A DNA stretch of 64,000 nucleotides from Candidatus Nitrososphaera gargensis Ga9.2 (GCF_000303155.1 NC_018719.1:1178001-1242000), one strand, 5' to 3'. Shown: positions 1 to 8,023, counted from the first letter of the stretch. Program-made: numbers and translations. The notes: generated from the letters alone by a model not told the origin.

Positions 1-231
1 TTCCCTTTATTTTGATGCAAACTCTCTCATCACGGATCCTTTGCTTTCTGTTCGTCACTTGCTGTTCAAAAATGTTTCAGATCGATGTTCAGATCAAAGA
101 AATTAAAAACTATTGCATCTATTTCCATTCAATTTTGCAATCAAAGCAGTAACAAGCTGTTTGTGATTTCACTACACAAGGTTTATAGCTGCTGCAGGTC
201 TTGCGATCAGGAGTCGGTCGATATTATTGTT

Positions 232-390
232 ATGAGTAATAATGATGTTCAACAACAGCAGCAAATTCTAAAGGATGGGATTGAAGATGAAATCTGTGAC
301 AAGTGTCGAAAAGAAAAGGCCGAGCTCTTTCAGTTAACAGGCGAGTATTGTTTGAAATGCTGGCAGATTATGACTCACCCGGAAATCTAG
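232..390 (+). CDS. small zinc-binding protein
   Basis: This 52-aa protein has two Cys pairs (CDKC and CLKC, about 20 residues apart) that should bind one zinc ion. The start at ATG 232 is preferred over an upstream in-frame ATG at 85, because the extra N-terminus looks non-coding. Short CxxC...CxxC proteins of this kind recur across the window. The role is unknown; nucleic-acid or protein binding is only a guess. Confidence 0.6.
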   Translation: MSNNDVQQQQQILKDGIEDEICDKCRKEKAELFQLTGEYCLKCWQIMTHPEI

Positions 391-491
391 ATGCAGCATT
401 CAATGCCTCAATTATTCACAGAACTTTAAAGGGACATGGTGCAATTAACGTTGCCTTTAACCCGATAACAATAACAACTATATGAGATAAA

Positions 492-515
492 GCGGGCCCA
501 GAGGTACCCGAACCC
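492..515. repeat. copy of tRNA-Arg 3' end (att-like)
   Basis: These 24 bases match the 3' end of the tRNA-Arg(GCG) gene (3346-3369) in the same orientation with two mismatches, covering the acceptor strand and T-loop. Tyrosine integrases of archaeal elements commonly use tRNA 3' ends and leave such a copy at the far end of the insertion. The tRNA 3' end faces left, so the enclosed segment is 516-3345. No integrase lies inside, so this would be an old remnant. A small hairpin (GAACCC-GGAT-GGGTTC) overlaps its right edge. Confidence 0.55.
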
Positions 516-603
516 GGATGGGTTCGAGCCACAAGTTGATTGATAAATTCAAAGATATCCAAAGGCAATCCGTAAACAACTCTTTCTTGTCAGTACTCTG
601 GCA

Positions 604-978
604 TTAATTGGGACTACTCTTTCCTTCATCGCTTTTCTCAAAATCAAGAAGGTCTTCAAGCTCTTTCTGCCTTTCCTTGTACAGCCGGAATTTTCGTAAC
701 CACTTTGAAAAGACCATCCACTGTCTGATGCCGACGGCTAGCCATGCTACAAAACCCACGCCTCCTATGATTACGATGTATCTGCCGACACCGGCAGTTG
801 TTTGTGACAGAAAGCCAATGTACGCTATTATCGGCACGATGATGACGAAAGAGATAACCATTATGATTATTATCTTCCTGTTAAAATCCAGCTGCCGAAT
901 GACATTGTCTATCATCTCGGGCAAGTTCTCGGGTTCTGTCCCCTTCTTGCTTCTACCGCCATCGGTCATGTCACTCAT
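604..978 (-). CDS. two-TM membrane protein beside wHTH regulator
   Basis: This 124-aa protein has two hydrophobic segments (about residues 36-58 and 67-85) and a charged C-terminal tail rich in Lys and Glu. It lies 39 bases downstream of the winged-helix gene on the same strand, so the two probably share a transcript. The pairing suggests that the membrane protein and the regulator act together, but no family-specific motif shows what is sensed. Confidence 0.65.
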   Translation of the reverse strand: MSDMTDGGRSKKGTEPENLPEMIDNVIRQLDFNRKIIIIMVISFVIIVPIIAYIGFLSQTTAGVGRYIVIIGGVGFVAWLAVGIRQWMVFSKWLRKFRLYKERQKELEDLLDFEKSDEGKSSPN

Positions 979-1017
979 TAATCGATCCTCCGCTTCTTTT
1001 AACCGTGTTACCTGCTT

Positions 1018-1314
1018 TCATTTCTTGTCTTCACTCCTTGGAAACAGGAGTTCATATGGTTCGAATATTTTCTTTGCAATCTCTCTCCCCTTTTCTGAAA
1101 CCTTGTACTTGATTATCCTGTTCTGCTCTCCCCACGGCTCTTCAAACCTGATTATCAGCCCCTTTTCCACCAGCTCATCGATTATGGGCTTGTGTTGGAC
1201 ATTGTTCAGGCGGCAGGAGCTCATGAGCTGGCTCTGGTTGAGCTCTCCGCGCTGGCTTAGTTGCAATATGATGTCCATTCTCATGTAAATTCTATCTCTG
1301 TGTGCGTGTACCAA
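1018..1314 (-). CDS. winged-helix transcriptional regulator
   Basis: This 98-aa protein has the fold pattern of a winged helix-turn-helix: a recognition-helix region around residues 25-45 (NQSQLMSSCRLN), then a basic wing before a conserved KYKVSEKGREIA. ATG at 1284 is an alternative start. It is transcribed away from the cupredoxin gene and shares a 145-bp intergenic region with it, so it may control the cupredoxin operon. The target is inferred from position only. Confidence 0.75.
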   Translation of the reverse strand: MVHAHRDRIYMRMDIILQLSQRGELNQSQLMSSCRLNNVQHKPIIDELVEKGLIIRFEEPWGEQNRIIKYKVSEKGREIAKKIFEPYELLFPRSEDKK

Positions 1315-1459
1315 TTTGACTCAATTGCCGGAGGCATTTTGATGCATGGCTAACACAGCCCTTTATTTGTTCATACCCACAGTCTATTAAGTATGCACGT
1401 AACTAAACTACGTAGGATGGGTAAACAAGGGTTAAAACAAAAATTAGATTACTCTTGCC

Positions 1460-1867
1460 ATGGTCAAGAAAAATGTCGTAGTGATTGCATCAGTTGTGAT
1501 AGCTGGTGCTATCGTGGCTACGTACGTTCTATCAGGCAGCATGAATATGGGGGTTGAAGGGTCTGGAAATAGGCAAGAGCCTGTTACCCCAATCCCCGAA
1601 AATTCAACAGTAGTGAAAATAGTCGCCAACGCCGGAAGCAACTCGTTCAGCCCGAATCCTGCAGAGGTCAAGGTCGGCGAGACCGTAACGTGGGTAAACG
1701 ATGACTCTGGTGGACATACTGTAACTTCAAAGGATGGCGTTTTTGATTCCGGCATGATAGGAAAGGGACAGTCATTTAGCTTCACCTTTGACAAAGCAGG
1801 CGAATACCAGTACTTTTGCGAGCCCCATCCAAACATGGTAGGCACTGTGGTGGTGACAGAAAGCTAA
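1460..1867 (+). CDS. membrane-anchored cupredoxin (plastocyanin-like)
   Basis: This 135-aa type-1 copper protein has an N-terminal hydrophobic anchor (residues 5-24), a linker, and a cupredoxin domain. Copper ligands are visible as H86 in GGHTV, then C120, H123 and M126 in the FCEPHPNM loop. Such proteins carry electrons outside the membrane, and ammonia-oxidising archaea use many of them in place of cytochrome c. The stop overlaps the next start (TAATG), so translation is coupled to the membrane protein at 1867. The 11-mer AACAAGGGTTA lies 26 bases upstream and recurs before the paralogous cluster at 16.4 kb. Confidence 0.9.
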   Translation: MVKKNVVVIASVVIAGAIVATYVLSGSMNMGVEGSGNRQEPVTPIPENSTVVKIVANAGSNSFSPNPAEVKVGETVTWVNDDSGGHTVTSKDGVFDSGMIGKGQSFSFTFDKAGEYQYFCEPHPNMVGTVVVTES

Positions 1868-2325
1868 TGCAGAGTGCAACTAAATCCCGCCCGCGTGGAG
1901 CAACAATAGCTGCAACTGTCAGCATAATCGGTGGAATTGCCGGGCTTTTTTTCGGAATTGGGTTTATTGCCCAAGATGCCTTATTGCATCCGCTTATAGA
2001 ATCTGCCATTGGTGATCTTCCAAGACAAAATCTATCAGCCGATCAAGCTTCAACACCGGGATTCGGCATTGCACTTGGAACAGCATTTCTTCCTCTAGCT
2101 ATCGTCTCATTTATTGCAGCCTCCGGGCTACTGAAAGGCCGGCGATGGGCTTGGACTGCCACTCTGGTCTTGTCAATCGCCAGCATGGCGTGGTACGCAT
2201 TTACTGTTGCTCTCATCCCCAGTAATGGCGGCAGGATGCTCGGCGTTATCATAGGCGCAGTAACCATCTACTTCCTATACAGACCACATGTCAAAGCGTA
2301 CCTTGGCAAAGGATTGAGGTCATAG
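1867..2325 (+). CDS. four-TM membrane protein
   Basis: This 152-aa protein has about four hydrophobic segments and ends in a short basic tail. ATG 1867 overlaps the stop of the cupredoxin gene by one base, which decides the start and shows operon membership. Function is unknown. It resembles in size and hydropathy the proteins that follow, but it lacks their GLGxAKGI signature. Confidence 0.7.
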   Translation: MQSATKSRPRGATIAATVSIIGGIAGLFFGIGFIAQDALLHPLIESAIGDLPRQNLSADQASTPGFGIALGTAFLPLAIVSFIAASGLLKGRRWAWTATLVLSIASMAWYAFTVALIPSNGGRMLGVIIGAVTIYFLYRPHVKAYLGKGLRS

Positions 2326-2327
2326 AC

Positions 2328-2693
2328 ATGTCGTCAGATCCAAGACTTGTAATTGCTAATGTGCTAGCCGGAGCGGCCTTAGCTTTGGTCACAGTTTATG
2401 TGATAGCGGGCATGCAGACAATGCTGCCAGCAAATGTGGTCGGCATAAGCACTCTTGTGATGTCCGTGGGAGCATTTGTCCTGTCGCTGAAAAAACGGTC
2501 ATACTCTGTGTCAGTAATGCTGTCCGCAAATGGCATAATTCATGCAGTATCTGCTGCGATAGTATTGGGAGATAGCGCCGGCGCGTCTTCGGGGATCATA
2601 ATTGCATTCATCTTTGGGCTTGGGACAATAGGACTTGGCGTGGCAAAGGGAATAGAAACTACAAGGATAGCAGCGACAGCCGTCTCCAGATGA
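2328..2693 (+). CDS. small membrane protein, GLGxAKGI family
   Basis: This 121-aa protein has four predicted membrane segments and a C-terminal signature GLGVAKGIETTRIA. It begins two bases after the previous gene. The signature recurs in the genes at 2733 and 16439, so the three form a paralogous family. No catalytic residues are evident. Confidence 0.7.
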   Translation: MSSDPRLVIANVLAGAALALVTVYVIAGMQTMLPANVVGISTLVMSVGAFVLSLKKRSYSVSVMLSANGIIHAVSAAIVLGDSAGASSGIIIAFIFGLGTIGLGVAKGIETTRIAATAVSR

Positions 2694-2732
2694 GCATCAA
2701 ACAAGTGTGCACGGCAGGAAAAATGAAATCTA

Positions 2733-3104
2733 ATGACAAATTCTAGGTTTGTGTTGGCCGTTTGGCTAGCCTCGACTGCACTTGTCTTGTTTCTTGTTGT
2801 TATCGCTTTGGGCGGCGCGCTGCAGGCAGGGCTTGCGCCGTGGCCCGGCATCGGTCTCGTCGTGCTGGCGACTGCGGCATTCGTTGCATCGCGGAATCAA
2901 AGGTCGTTTCTGGTGGCCGGATTGCTTGTTGCAAGTGGCATGGTAGGATTAGTATACGGGCTGATAGTTACAGGGTTCTTCTCCGTCATCGTATTCCCCG
3001 GTCCGATTATAGGGGTAATAATAGGGGTTGGGATAATTGGGCTTGGAGCGGCAAAAGGGATAGAAGCTGCGCGTATAGGGAGCAAAACGGCGACTGTCTC
3101 TTGA
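2733..3104 (+). CDS. small membrane protein, GLGxAKGI family
   Basis: This 123-aa four-TM protein ends with GLGAAKGIEAARIG, the same signature as its neighbour at 2328 and the distant paralogue at 16439. It closes the run of co-directional genes that starts with the cupredoxin. Function is unknown. Confidence 0.7.
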   Translation: MTNSRFVLAVWLASTALVLFLVVIALGGALQAGLAPWPGIGLVVLATAAFVASRNQRSFLVAGLLVASGMVGLVYGLIVTGFFSVIVFPGPIIGVIIGVGIIGLGAAKGIEAARIGSKTATVS

Positions 3105-3346
3105 TAGTTAATTACTCCCGGTCTAGCTGCTTGCGTGACGCAATGAAGCCGGATTGACGAATCATGACTCTACCGCGCCGATCCCGTTTTCGCGCGCTTT
3201 TGTTCGGAATTCTGACCGGGACAAAACCACCATATACTCGAACCCTCAGAATCAAAATTCCACAAGGAAAGTCATGATTATTGCAGTGGGGACAACGAAA
3301 AGCAGATAAAGCGAGGTGAAAATAGTTTGAAAATCGTTAAAAAACG

Positions 3347-3421
3347 CGGGCCCAGAGGGACTCGAACCCTCGACCAACTGCTCCGCAGGCAGCCATTCTA
3401 TCCAAGCTGAACTATGGGCCC
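3347..3421 (-). tRNA. tRNA-Arg(GCG)
   Basis: A full cloverleaf can be drawn: acceptor GGGCCCA paired with TGGGCCC, D stem GTTC/GAAT, anticodon stem GCTGC/GCAGT with loop CTGCGGA (anticodon GCG), and T stem GAGGG/CCCTC around TTCGAGT. The discriminator base is G. A TATA-like TTTTAATTAA lies just to the right of the 5' end. Its 3' end is partly duplicated at 492-515. Confidence 0.95.
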
Positions 3422-3462
3422 AGCATAACGACATTTTACAGACCTTAATTAAAACGTAGGCA

Positions 3463-3945
3463 CTAGCCGGCGGCCCTTATTGCGGCGTCGTATTCGGCAC
3501 TACTGACAAGCGACTGTGATGCCAGCTCCCCTGCTTTTTCTCTCTCACTATCATCGCCGCTGATCAAGTAGTTGTAAAAGTGCTGATTGCTCTGCATTTC
3601 CAGCTCAATCGCCTTGATGAGGTGGCTTTTTGCCGTCTTGTATTTGTCTGGTGTATCCAGCCCCTCTGCCCTATCAATCAGCTGTTGGTACCGCAACTTG
3701 TACTGCTCAAATGTGGAAGTTATCGTGCTGTTATTGTCCTGCGGATTTTCCATCCACTTTTCCTCTACTTTTTGGTATTCCTGCGTCAGAGCTATTGTGT
3801 CAAACGCTATCTGGTCAATCGATCTCCTAAACTCATTGTTCCTAGCAGCCTCTACCTGCAAAGCAACCATGAACGCGACCAGCGCCCCAATGACCGCGAT
3901 GCCGCCGATGGTGATTATGCGGCTTGTCCTCTTTTTTCTCCCCAT
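3463..3945 (-). CDS. membrane-anchored extracytoplasmic protein
   Basis: This 160-aa protein has a basic N-terminus, one hydrophobic helix (about residues 10-31) and a hydrophilic, mostly helical remainder. It looks like a signal-anchored helical-bundle protein facing outward. No motif identifies a ligand. Confidence 0.65.
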   Translation of the reverse strand: MGRKKRTSRIITIGGIAVIGALVAFMVALQVEAARNNEFRRSIDQIAFDTIALTQEYQKVEEKWMENPQDNNSTITSTFEQYKLRYQQLIDRAEGLDTPDKYKTAKSHLIKAIELEMQSNQHFYNYLISGDDSEREKAGELASQSLVSSAEYDAAIRAAG

Positions 3946-3966
3946 CTATATATGCTGCAAGCGATA

Positions 3967-4233
3967 TCACAAAAAGAATAAAATAAATGCTTTCACTGCA
4001 TCGTCTTTGCAAGCGACTTCTTGCCAGCCTTGCCGTTTGGCGTGGCTATCATTTTGACAAGTCCCTATCGCTTCCTTGCCAGTGATGTAGTCAACCGTGT
4101 GCCGGCTGCAGAACACGACTGCGGTCTCGTCCTCGTCCCACTGCATCATGCATCCGCAGGGCAGACCCGTGTATGCCATCTGACATGCTTGCGGGCTATT
4201 TGATTTAATAGTTATAAAAGCATCTTCTAGCAT
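3967..4233 (-). CDS. small Cys-containing conserved protein
   Basis: This 88-aa protein contains spaced Cys and His residues (CQMAY, PCGC, FCSRH, GTC, VAC) that could bind metal. The start at 4233 (MLEDAF) is chosen because the upstream in-frame extension is antisense to the small basic gene at 4274 and has an unlikely composition. The C-terminus is hydrophobic. Function is unknown. Confidence 0.5.
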   Translation of the reverse strand: MLEDAFITIKSNSPQACQMAYTGLPCGCMMQWDEDETAVVFCSRHTVDYITGKEAIGTCQNDSHAKRQGWQEVACKDDAVKAFILFFL

Positions 4234-4273
4234 ATTGTATAACCTTAATGAATGATACTTGCCAACTCTGCCC

Positions 4274-4402
4274 ATGAAGACAAAGAAAAACAAGCATGCA
4301 AACAAAAAGTCTGAAAGGCAGAAAATCCGCATGAAGAGGCGATTCCGGCCGGACATACCACCAAACAAGCCCCTGCACAAGAGGGCCTCAAGGACCGAAT
4401 AA
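4274..4402 (+). CDS. small basic protein
   Basis: This 42-aa reading frame starts at ATG 4274 and is dominated by Lys and Arg (MKTKKNKHANKK at the start), with a PDIPPNKP segment near the middle. The composition suggests an RNA-, DNA- or ribosome-binding peptide. It is divergent from the gene ending at 3967, with 40 bases between the starts. It is called from composition and spacing only. Confidence 0.45.
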   Translation: MKTKKNKHANKKSERQKIRMKRRFRPDIPPNKPLHKRASRTE

Positions 4403-4429
4403 TTAGATAGAGCTGAACATTAAATATCC

Positions 4430-4507
4430 GGCACCGGTAACTTGGCGGGAGATGAGCATAATTTTGCGCAGTAAATCCGGGTGATCTCCACTTAAGTTAC
4501 CAGAACC
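4430..4507. mobile_element. 78-bp MITE, copy 1
   Basis: The element runs from GGCACCGGTAACTT to AAGTTACCAGAACC, imperfect 14-bp terminal inverted repeats, with an inner stem GGAGAT/ATCTCC. It is flanked by a perfect 8-bp direct repeat, AAATATCC (4422-4429 and 4508-4515), the mark of transposition. The end read inward, GGTTCTG, and the 8-bp duplication recall IS6-family transposons. It encodes nothing. Confidence 0.75.
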
Positions 4508-4737
4508 AAATATCCCACCTCGTTCTCACTACATGCTTTCGTGACATTTAGCACGCGCACTGCTGAAAAGCAAGAATTAAATTTTTATAAACTATCTGCC
4601 ACCATATTTGGTAGTAAACCCTCACCAACATTAGCTTGCCCGAATAAAGAAAAAAGGGGCAGAGGGTTCGCATCTTTGTGTGTCGTGCTTGTTGTCTGCT
4701 TAATTATGCTTAATTACAGTGTCCAAGTTGCAGATAT

Positions 4738-4977
4738 CTAGGATCCAGCGTTGGCTTGAGCTTCTGCCGCCTGTTCTGACTGTAGTTCTATTGTCTGTGT
4801 TATGTTTCCGGTGTCACCGACTAATACTGCGGTGTTGATTGCAGTCTGAACTGAAGTCTGGACTGTCACAGCCGTGGAAGTGTTCACAGTAACATCGGGT
4901 TGGGCGAATGCTGCTGGAGCGACTACACCCAACAGAGATACTGCTGTCATTAAAGTTGCTGTTTTTGTGGCTATCAT
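4738..4977 (-). CDS. small secreted Thr/Gln-rich protein
   Basis: This 79-aa protein has a clear signal peptide with a likely cut after AFA near residue 25. The mature part is about 54 residues rich in Thr, Val, Gln and Ala, with no Cys. A TATA-like stretch about 28 bases upstream on the minus strand fits a leaderless transcript. It resembles the secreted protein at 6597 in design. A structural surface role is possible but unproven. Confidence 0.65.
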   Translation of the reverse strand: MIATKTATLMTAVSLLGVVAPAAFAQPDVTVNTSTAVTVQTSVQTAINTAVLVGDTGNITQTIELQSEQAAEAQANAGS

Positions 4978-5568
4978 CTCGCGTACAAAGATTTTTCTTG
5001 TCTAAAAAGAATCCCTTAGCGAAGACAATATATTCTATGAATTCTTGCAGCGATAATGGTATTATATAAGATGATGGGGTTTGTGTATTGTTGTTTCAAA
5101 ATTTGATTGCGATTTTGTATAATCAAATTGCATTGTGATGATTTATTCGGTACCAAATAATATTGACAGATAGTCAGTCACATTCCAGTTTTAATCCTAC
5201 ATTCGGTCATGGATTTTGCGCTATTGATTTTTGTCCATTCGTTCCAAAAGCAGCTTGTATTCCAAGCTCGTGCATTTCCTGATTTACCACAAAAACATTA
5301 TGAAAAGTATCTTTAACAACACTTTATTCTTTTGCGCGATAACATTCCTACTTTTAACATGGACACCAAATTTCTTCTTGATCATTCATTTAAAATGTAC
5401 TTTCAATATTGCTGCGCTGGCAGATAGTATTTCATAAAATCTCTCTATGAAGCATGAAATAGTATATATCTTGCTCCAAATATCAAAACAATAGGCATAT
5501 CTTCTCGTAAATAGTCTTTGATAAGTAGCTCCATAACTTTATGAACATCCTACACGCACCTATTTGTA
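4978..5568. other. AT-rich stretch without a supported gene
   Basis: This stretch holds the promoter of the secreted protein at 4738 at its left end and the promoter of the gene at 5569 at its right end. A 68-residue frame at 5231-5437 is AT-driven and I do not believe it. No RNA gene or repeat of note was seen. Confidence 0.5.
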
Positions 5569-5925
5569 TTGAAGAAGTTTGTTGGAGGACTTGTGCTTGG
5601 TGCTGGCTTGATTATCGGCACAACAATCGTTTTTGCACTAAAGGAATCTGGTACTACTACTACCACCATCGCCACCACCACGGCTAGCAGTAGTAGTAGT
5701 ACACAACAAAAGGTTACTATCAGAGGTTCTGTCGGTGTGCCTTTTGCTCCGATCAACGTATACAAGGATGGCAAGCATTTCGCCACCGTCACAGCAGACT
5801 TCGAAGGAAATTATGAATTTACCAGCGATCAACCGGGCACATATACAGTCAAGACTGACTCAAGTACACAAACAGTCACAGTCCAATCCAACTCGAAGAC
5901 TACCATTTATCAGAACAATGGTTGA
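5569..5925 (+). CDS. membrane-anchored protein with carboxypeptidase-regulatory-like domain
   Basis: This 118-aa protein starts at TTG 5569, followed at once by KK and a hydrophobic anchor (residues 5-23). A Thr/Ser-rich linker (about 27-45) leads to a domain with PINVYKDGK and GNYEF, the pattern of carboxypeptidase regulatory-like beta-sandwiches. It is probably displayed outside the cell. The linker is encoded by ACT/ACC then AGT triplet runs that form a 13-bp inverted repeat. Confidence 0.65.
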   Translation: MKKFVGGLVLGAGLIIGTTIVFALKESGTTTTTIATTTASSSSSTQQKVTIRGSVGVPFAPINVYKDGKHFATVTADFEGNYEFTSDQPGTYTVKTDSSTQTVTVQSNSKTTIYQNNG

Positions 5926-6100
5926 TGAGCGTTAGTCATTTTCCATTTGGCAAAGATTTTTGATGATGTCACAATTGCTTTATACGAGCTTTGTGATGAC
6001 CCACAACAAACACCAAAGTGTAGGCAGTCATCAACCTTACTGAGCGTCAATTTATCATAGTCAATCAATACACCTTTGCATCTTTCACATTTCCTACACT

Positions 6101-6166
6101 GGTAACTTGGCGGGACATACACAGTATTTTATGAGGGATCTTGGTGCAATGTCCCTTTAAGTTACC
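6101..6166. mobile_element. MITE, copy 3 (degenerate)
   Basis: This copy has the same 66-base core length as the other two and the same GGTAACTT/AAGTTACC ends, here extended to CTGGTAACTT/AAGTTACCAG. The inner stem is GGGACAT/ATGTCCC, where the others have GGGAGAT/ATCTCC, so one base pair has changed on both sides. The interior has diverged and no target duplication is visible. It is probably the oldest copy. Confidence 0.6.
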
Positions 6167-6239
6167 AGCGTTCGTTATTCACTTCCTGCAAGTCGTCATC
6201 GATGATAGTTTAGCTTTTTGCTGCATCGATCGAACTTTG

Positions 6240-6340
6240 AAAAATCATTTTGAAATATAAATACAATTTTGAATTTCGAAATTCAATTATTGTTTTGTAT
6301 TTCATAATGTAATTACAATTTTGTATTCGCCATCGAATAA
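6240..6340. repeat. AT-rich region with 18-bp perfect palindrome
   Basis: TTGAATTTCGAAATTCAA at 6270-6287 is a perfect palindrome. Around it the motif ACAATTTTG-A/T-ATT occurs several times in both orientations. It could be a binding site or simply AT-rich symmetry next to the MITE copies. Confidence 0.35.
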
Positions 6341-6372
6341 ATCCTGCAATGTTTGTTATGAATTCTAAGCCA

Positions 6373-6450
6373 GGCACCGGTAACTTGGCGGGAGATGAGC
6401 ATAATTTTGCACAGTAAATCCGGGTGATCTCCCCTTAAGTTACCAGAACC
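6373..6450. mobile_element. 78-bp MITE, copy 2
   Basis: This copy is nearly identical to the one at 4430, with the same ends and an uninterrupted GGGAGAT/ATCTCCC inner stem. It is flanked by the direct repeat CTAAGCC (6365-6371 and 6451-6457), different from the repeat around copy 1. Two copies with unrelated flanking duplications show that the unit moves. Confidence 0.75.
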
Positions 6451-6596
6451 CTAAGCCCTCTGGAGGATCGCAATTGGGACGATGATTTTTGATATTGTCG
6501 TGTTAGATCAATCTTCTTGTGGAATTAAAGAAAAGAAAAAGAGGGAGGGTAAGATACATTTAGCTGCTCTTTTTCTTGCCTATACTGTCTTCTTCC

Positions 6597-6887
6597 TTAA
6601 GAGCAGTCTGTGAAGCTATTTTGTCCGCCACCAATTTGTGCTGATGCAGTAGAGAAATTGACTGCTGCTACGTTTTGCTGACAAGCACCTGCGTCTTGGG
6701 AGATTGCTGCAACAGCGGTGTTGGTGTTGCCAGTGCCTCCGCCACCTACGCTAGCGCTAGCAGTGGCAGCTTGGTTATTGGTGTTGCTGTTGGACTGGTT
6801 GATGGTCGTCTGTGCAGCAGCTGCTGCCGGTACCAAAGTGGTTGCGACTACTGTCGCAAGCATGACTAACCTTGTTGTTGGGATCAT
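6597..6887 (-). CDS. small secreted Asn/Gln/Ala-rich protein
   Basis: The preferred start (ATG 6887) gives 96 aa with a signal peptide cut after the AAAAA run and a mature part beginning QTTINQ. The mature region is low in complexity, rich in Asn, Gln, Ala, Ser and Gly, with two Cys (one near the middle, one second from the end) that could form a disulfide. ATG 6929 would add 14 residues. The spacing of Gln and Asn recalls curlin-like repeats, but this is resemblance only. Confidence 0.6.
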   Translation of the reverse strand: MIPTTRLVMLATVVATTLVPAAAAAQTTINQSNSNTNNQAATASASVGGGGTGNTNTAVAAISQDAGACQQNVAAVNFSTASAQIGGGQNSFTDCS

Positions 6888-6929
6888 CGTTCTAAAAGTA
6901 AAGTTAGCCTTGGTGATAAGAAATCCCAT

Positions 6930-7303
6930 AGTACAAGATTCTTATACCTTGAATGCCAAAATTAGCAAATAGCCTCAGAATGATACCTTCTATCTTCTAC
7001 TTTAGAAAATCTATCCATGAAGATTAGCTGGTGAGATGCTTATAATGACTTGATGTATTAAGATAAAATTTATACAAACACAGAGTTTTTCTTTCACTTT
7101 CTATCATACTATATCACAAACTATGCTTGAATGTCTTGTTTCGCCTGCTTTAACTTGACCTAGAACCAAGCGTGTAGATACAGACCAGACACAATTGCTA
7201 GTCAGATAAACCAAGTCACGTTCGTCCGTAATAAATTACCATTTTCGTAAGATGTTTTTACAAACAAGTATTATATGGCGACTTGCTGAATTGAGAGACA
7301 GAA
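6930..7303. other. intergenic, promoter region only
   Basis: This stretch contains a TATA-like element near 6942-6949 reading left toward the secreted protein, and the upstream region of scpA on the right. I see no gene, RNA or repeat in it. Confidence 0.5.
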
Positions 7304-8023
7304 TTGGCCAAGGAGCAGGCAGAGCCGGACACAAAAAAGTCGATAGCCCAGCCACCGCTGAACCTCCTTTTCAACCCCTCGCTCCTTGTAAGAAAGGACG
7401 TCTGGAACATCGATGTCGCCCTTTTGCTTGAAATGTTCCTCCGGCTCATCAACGCGACTGGCACCAAAGACCTGCGCATCTGCGGCATTGCCGCCGTGTC
7501 GTCGTCAATGATATACCGACTGAAGGTGGAAAGCATCTTTGCGCTTGAAAAGATCGCGATGCAGAGGAAAGGCGTTGACGACCCAGACAGCCAGCAGCCC
7601 ATACCGCAGCTTAACCCTGTCGAGCTTCCGTTCAGGATCGAGTCCACATACCCTGTTTCAGTCGAAGACCTGCTTCATATGCTGGAAAATATGATAATGG
7701 AGCTTGCAAACCCTAGGCCGAGAAAAAAGCAGGTGGAGCTTGAGCCCGTCCAAGGGTTTGACTTTGACCAGTATCTCGTCAAGTTCGAGCAGATAATCCA
7801 GCGCTACGAGGACATGATCTTTGATATAGTGAGCGCGGACGGTGTGCTGATGTTTAAGACACTGGTGGAAAAGATGGAGCCGGTGGAAACTGCAAGATGC
7901 TTTATTGCAATGCTGTACCTTGCAATGAAAGGCAAGGTCGAGCTTGACCAGCAGGAAGGCTCAGACGACGTTAAGATAACAATTGCCAAGCAGCATAATC
8001 ATCAGCAACAACAGCAGCAATAA
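7304..8023 (+). CDS. scpA: segregation and condensation protein ScpA
   Basis: This 239-aa protein matches ScpA (kleisin), which bridges the SMC heads with ScpB in chromosome condensation. The N-terminal helical domain (DVALLLEMFLRLI) and C-terminal winged-helix region (PVETARCFIAMLYLAMKGKVEL) are present. The start is TTG 7304. The extreme C-terminus is a His/Gln tract from CAR repeats, unlikely to be functional. scpB follows after 33 bases. Confidence 0.88.
   Translation: MAKEQAEPDTKKSIAQPPLNLLFNPSLLVRKDVWNIDVALLLEMFLRLINATGTKDLRICGIAAVSSSMIYRLKVESIFALEKIAMQRKGVDDPDSQQPIPQLNPVELPFRIESTYPVSVEDLLHMLENMIMELANPRPRKKQVELEPVQGFDFDQYLVKFEQIIQRYEDMIFDIVSADGVLMFKTLVEKMEPVETARCFIAMLYLAMKGKVELDQQEGSDDVKITIAKQHNHQQQQQQ

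Noticed and set aside
85-231. N-terminal extension of the small zinc protein from ATG 85
   Set aside because: The extra 49 residues have no conserved feature and an AT-rich composition; ATG 232 is the better start.
4541-4741. 66-residue frame with a hydrophobic end
   Set aside because: It starts at a GTG upstream of an obvious AT-rich promoter-like stretch and has no plausible initiation context or homology signal.
5231-5437. 68-residue hydrophobic frame
   Set aside because: The frame is in AT-rich sequence where hydrophobic codons arise by composition; no promoter or ribosome site was seen.
5910-6122. 70-residue Cys-containing frame on the minus strand
   Set aside because: Its first codons lie inside MITE copy 3 and the rest lacks a conserved pattern. 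It might be the remnant of a zinc protein, but support is too thin.
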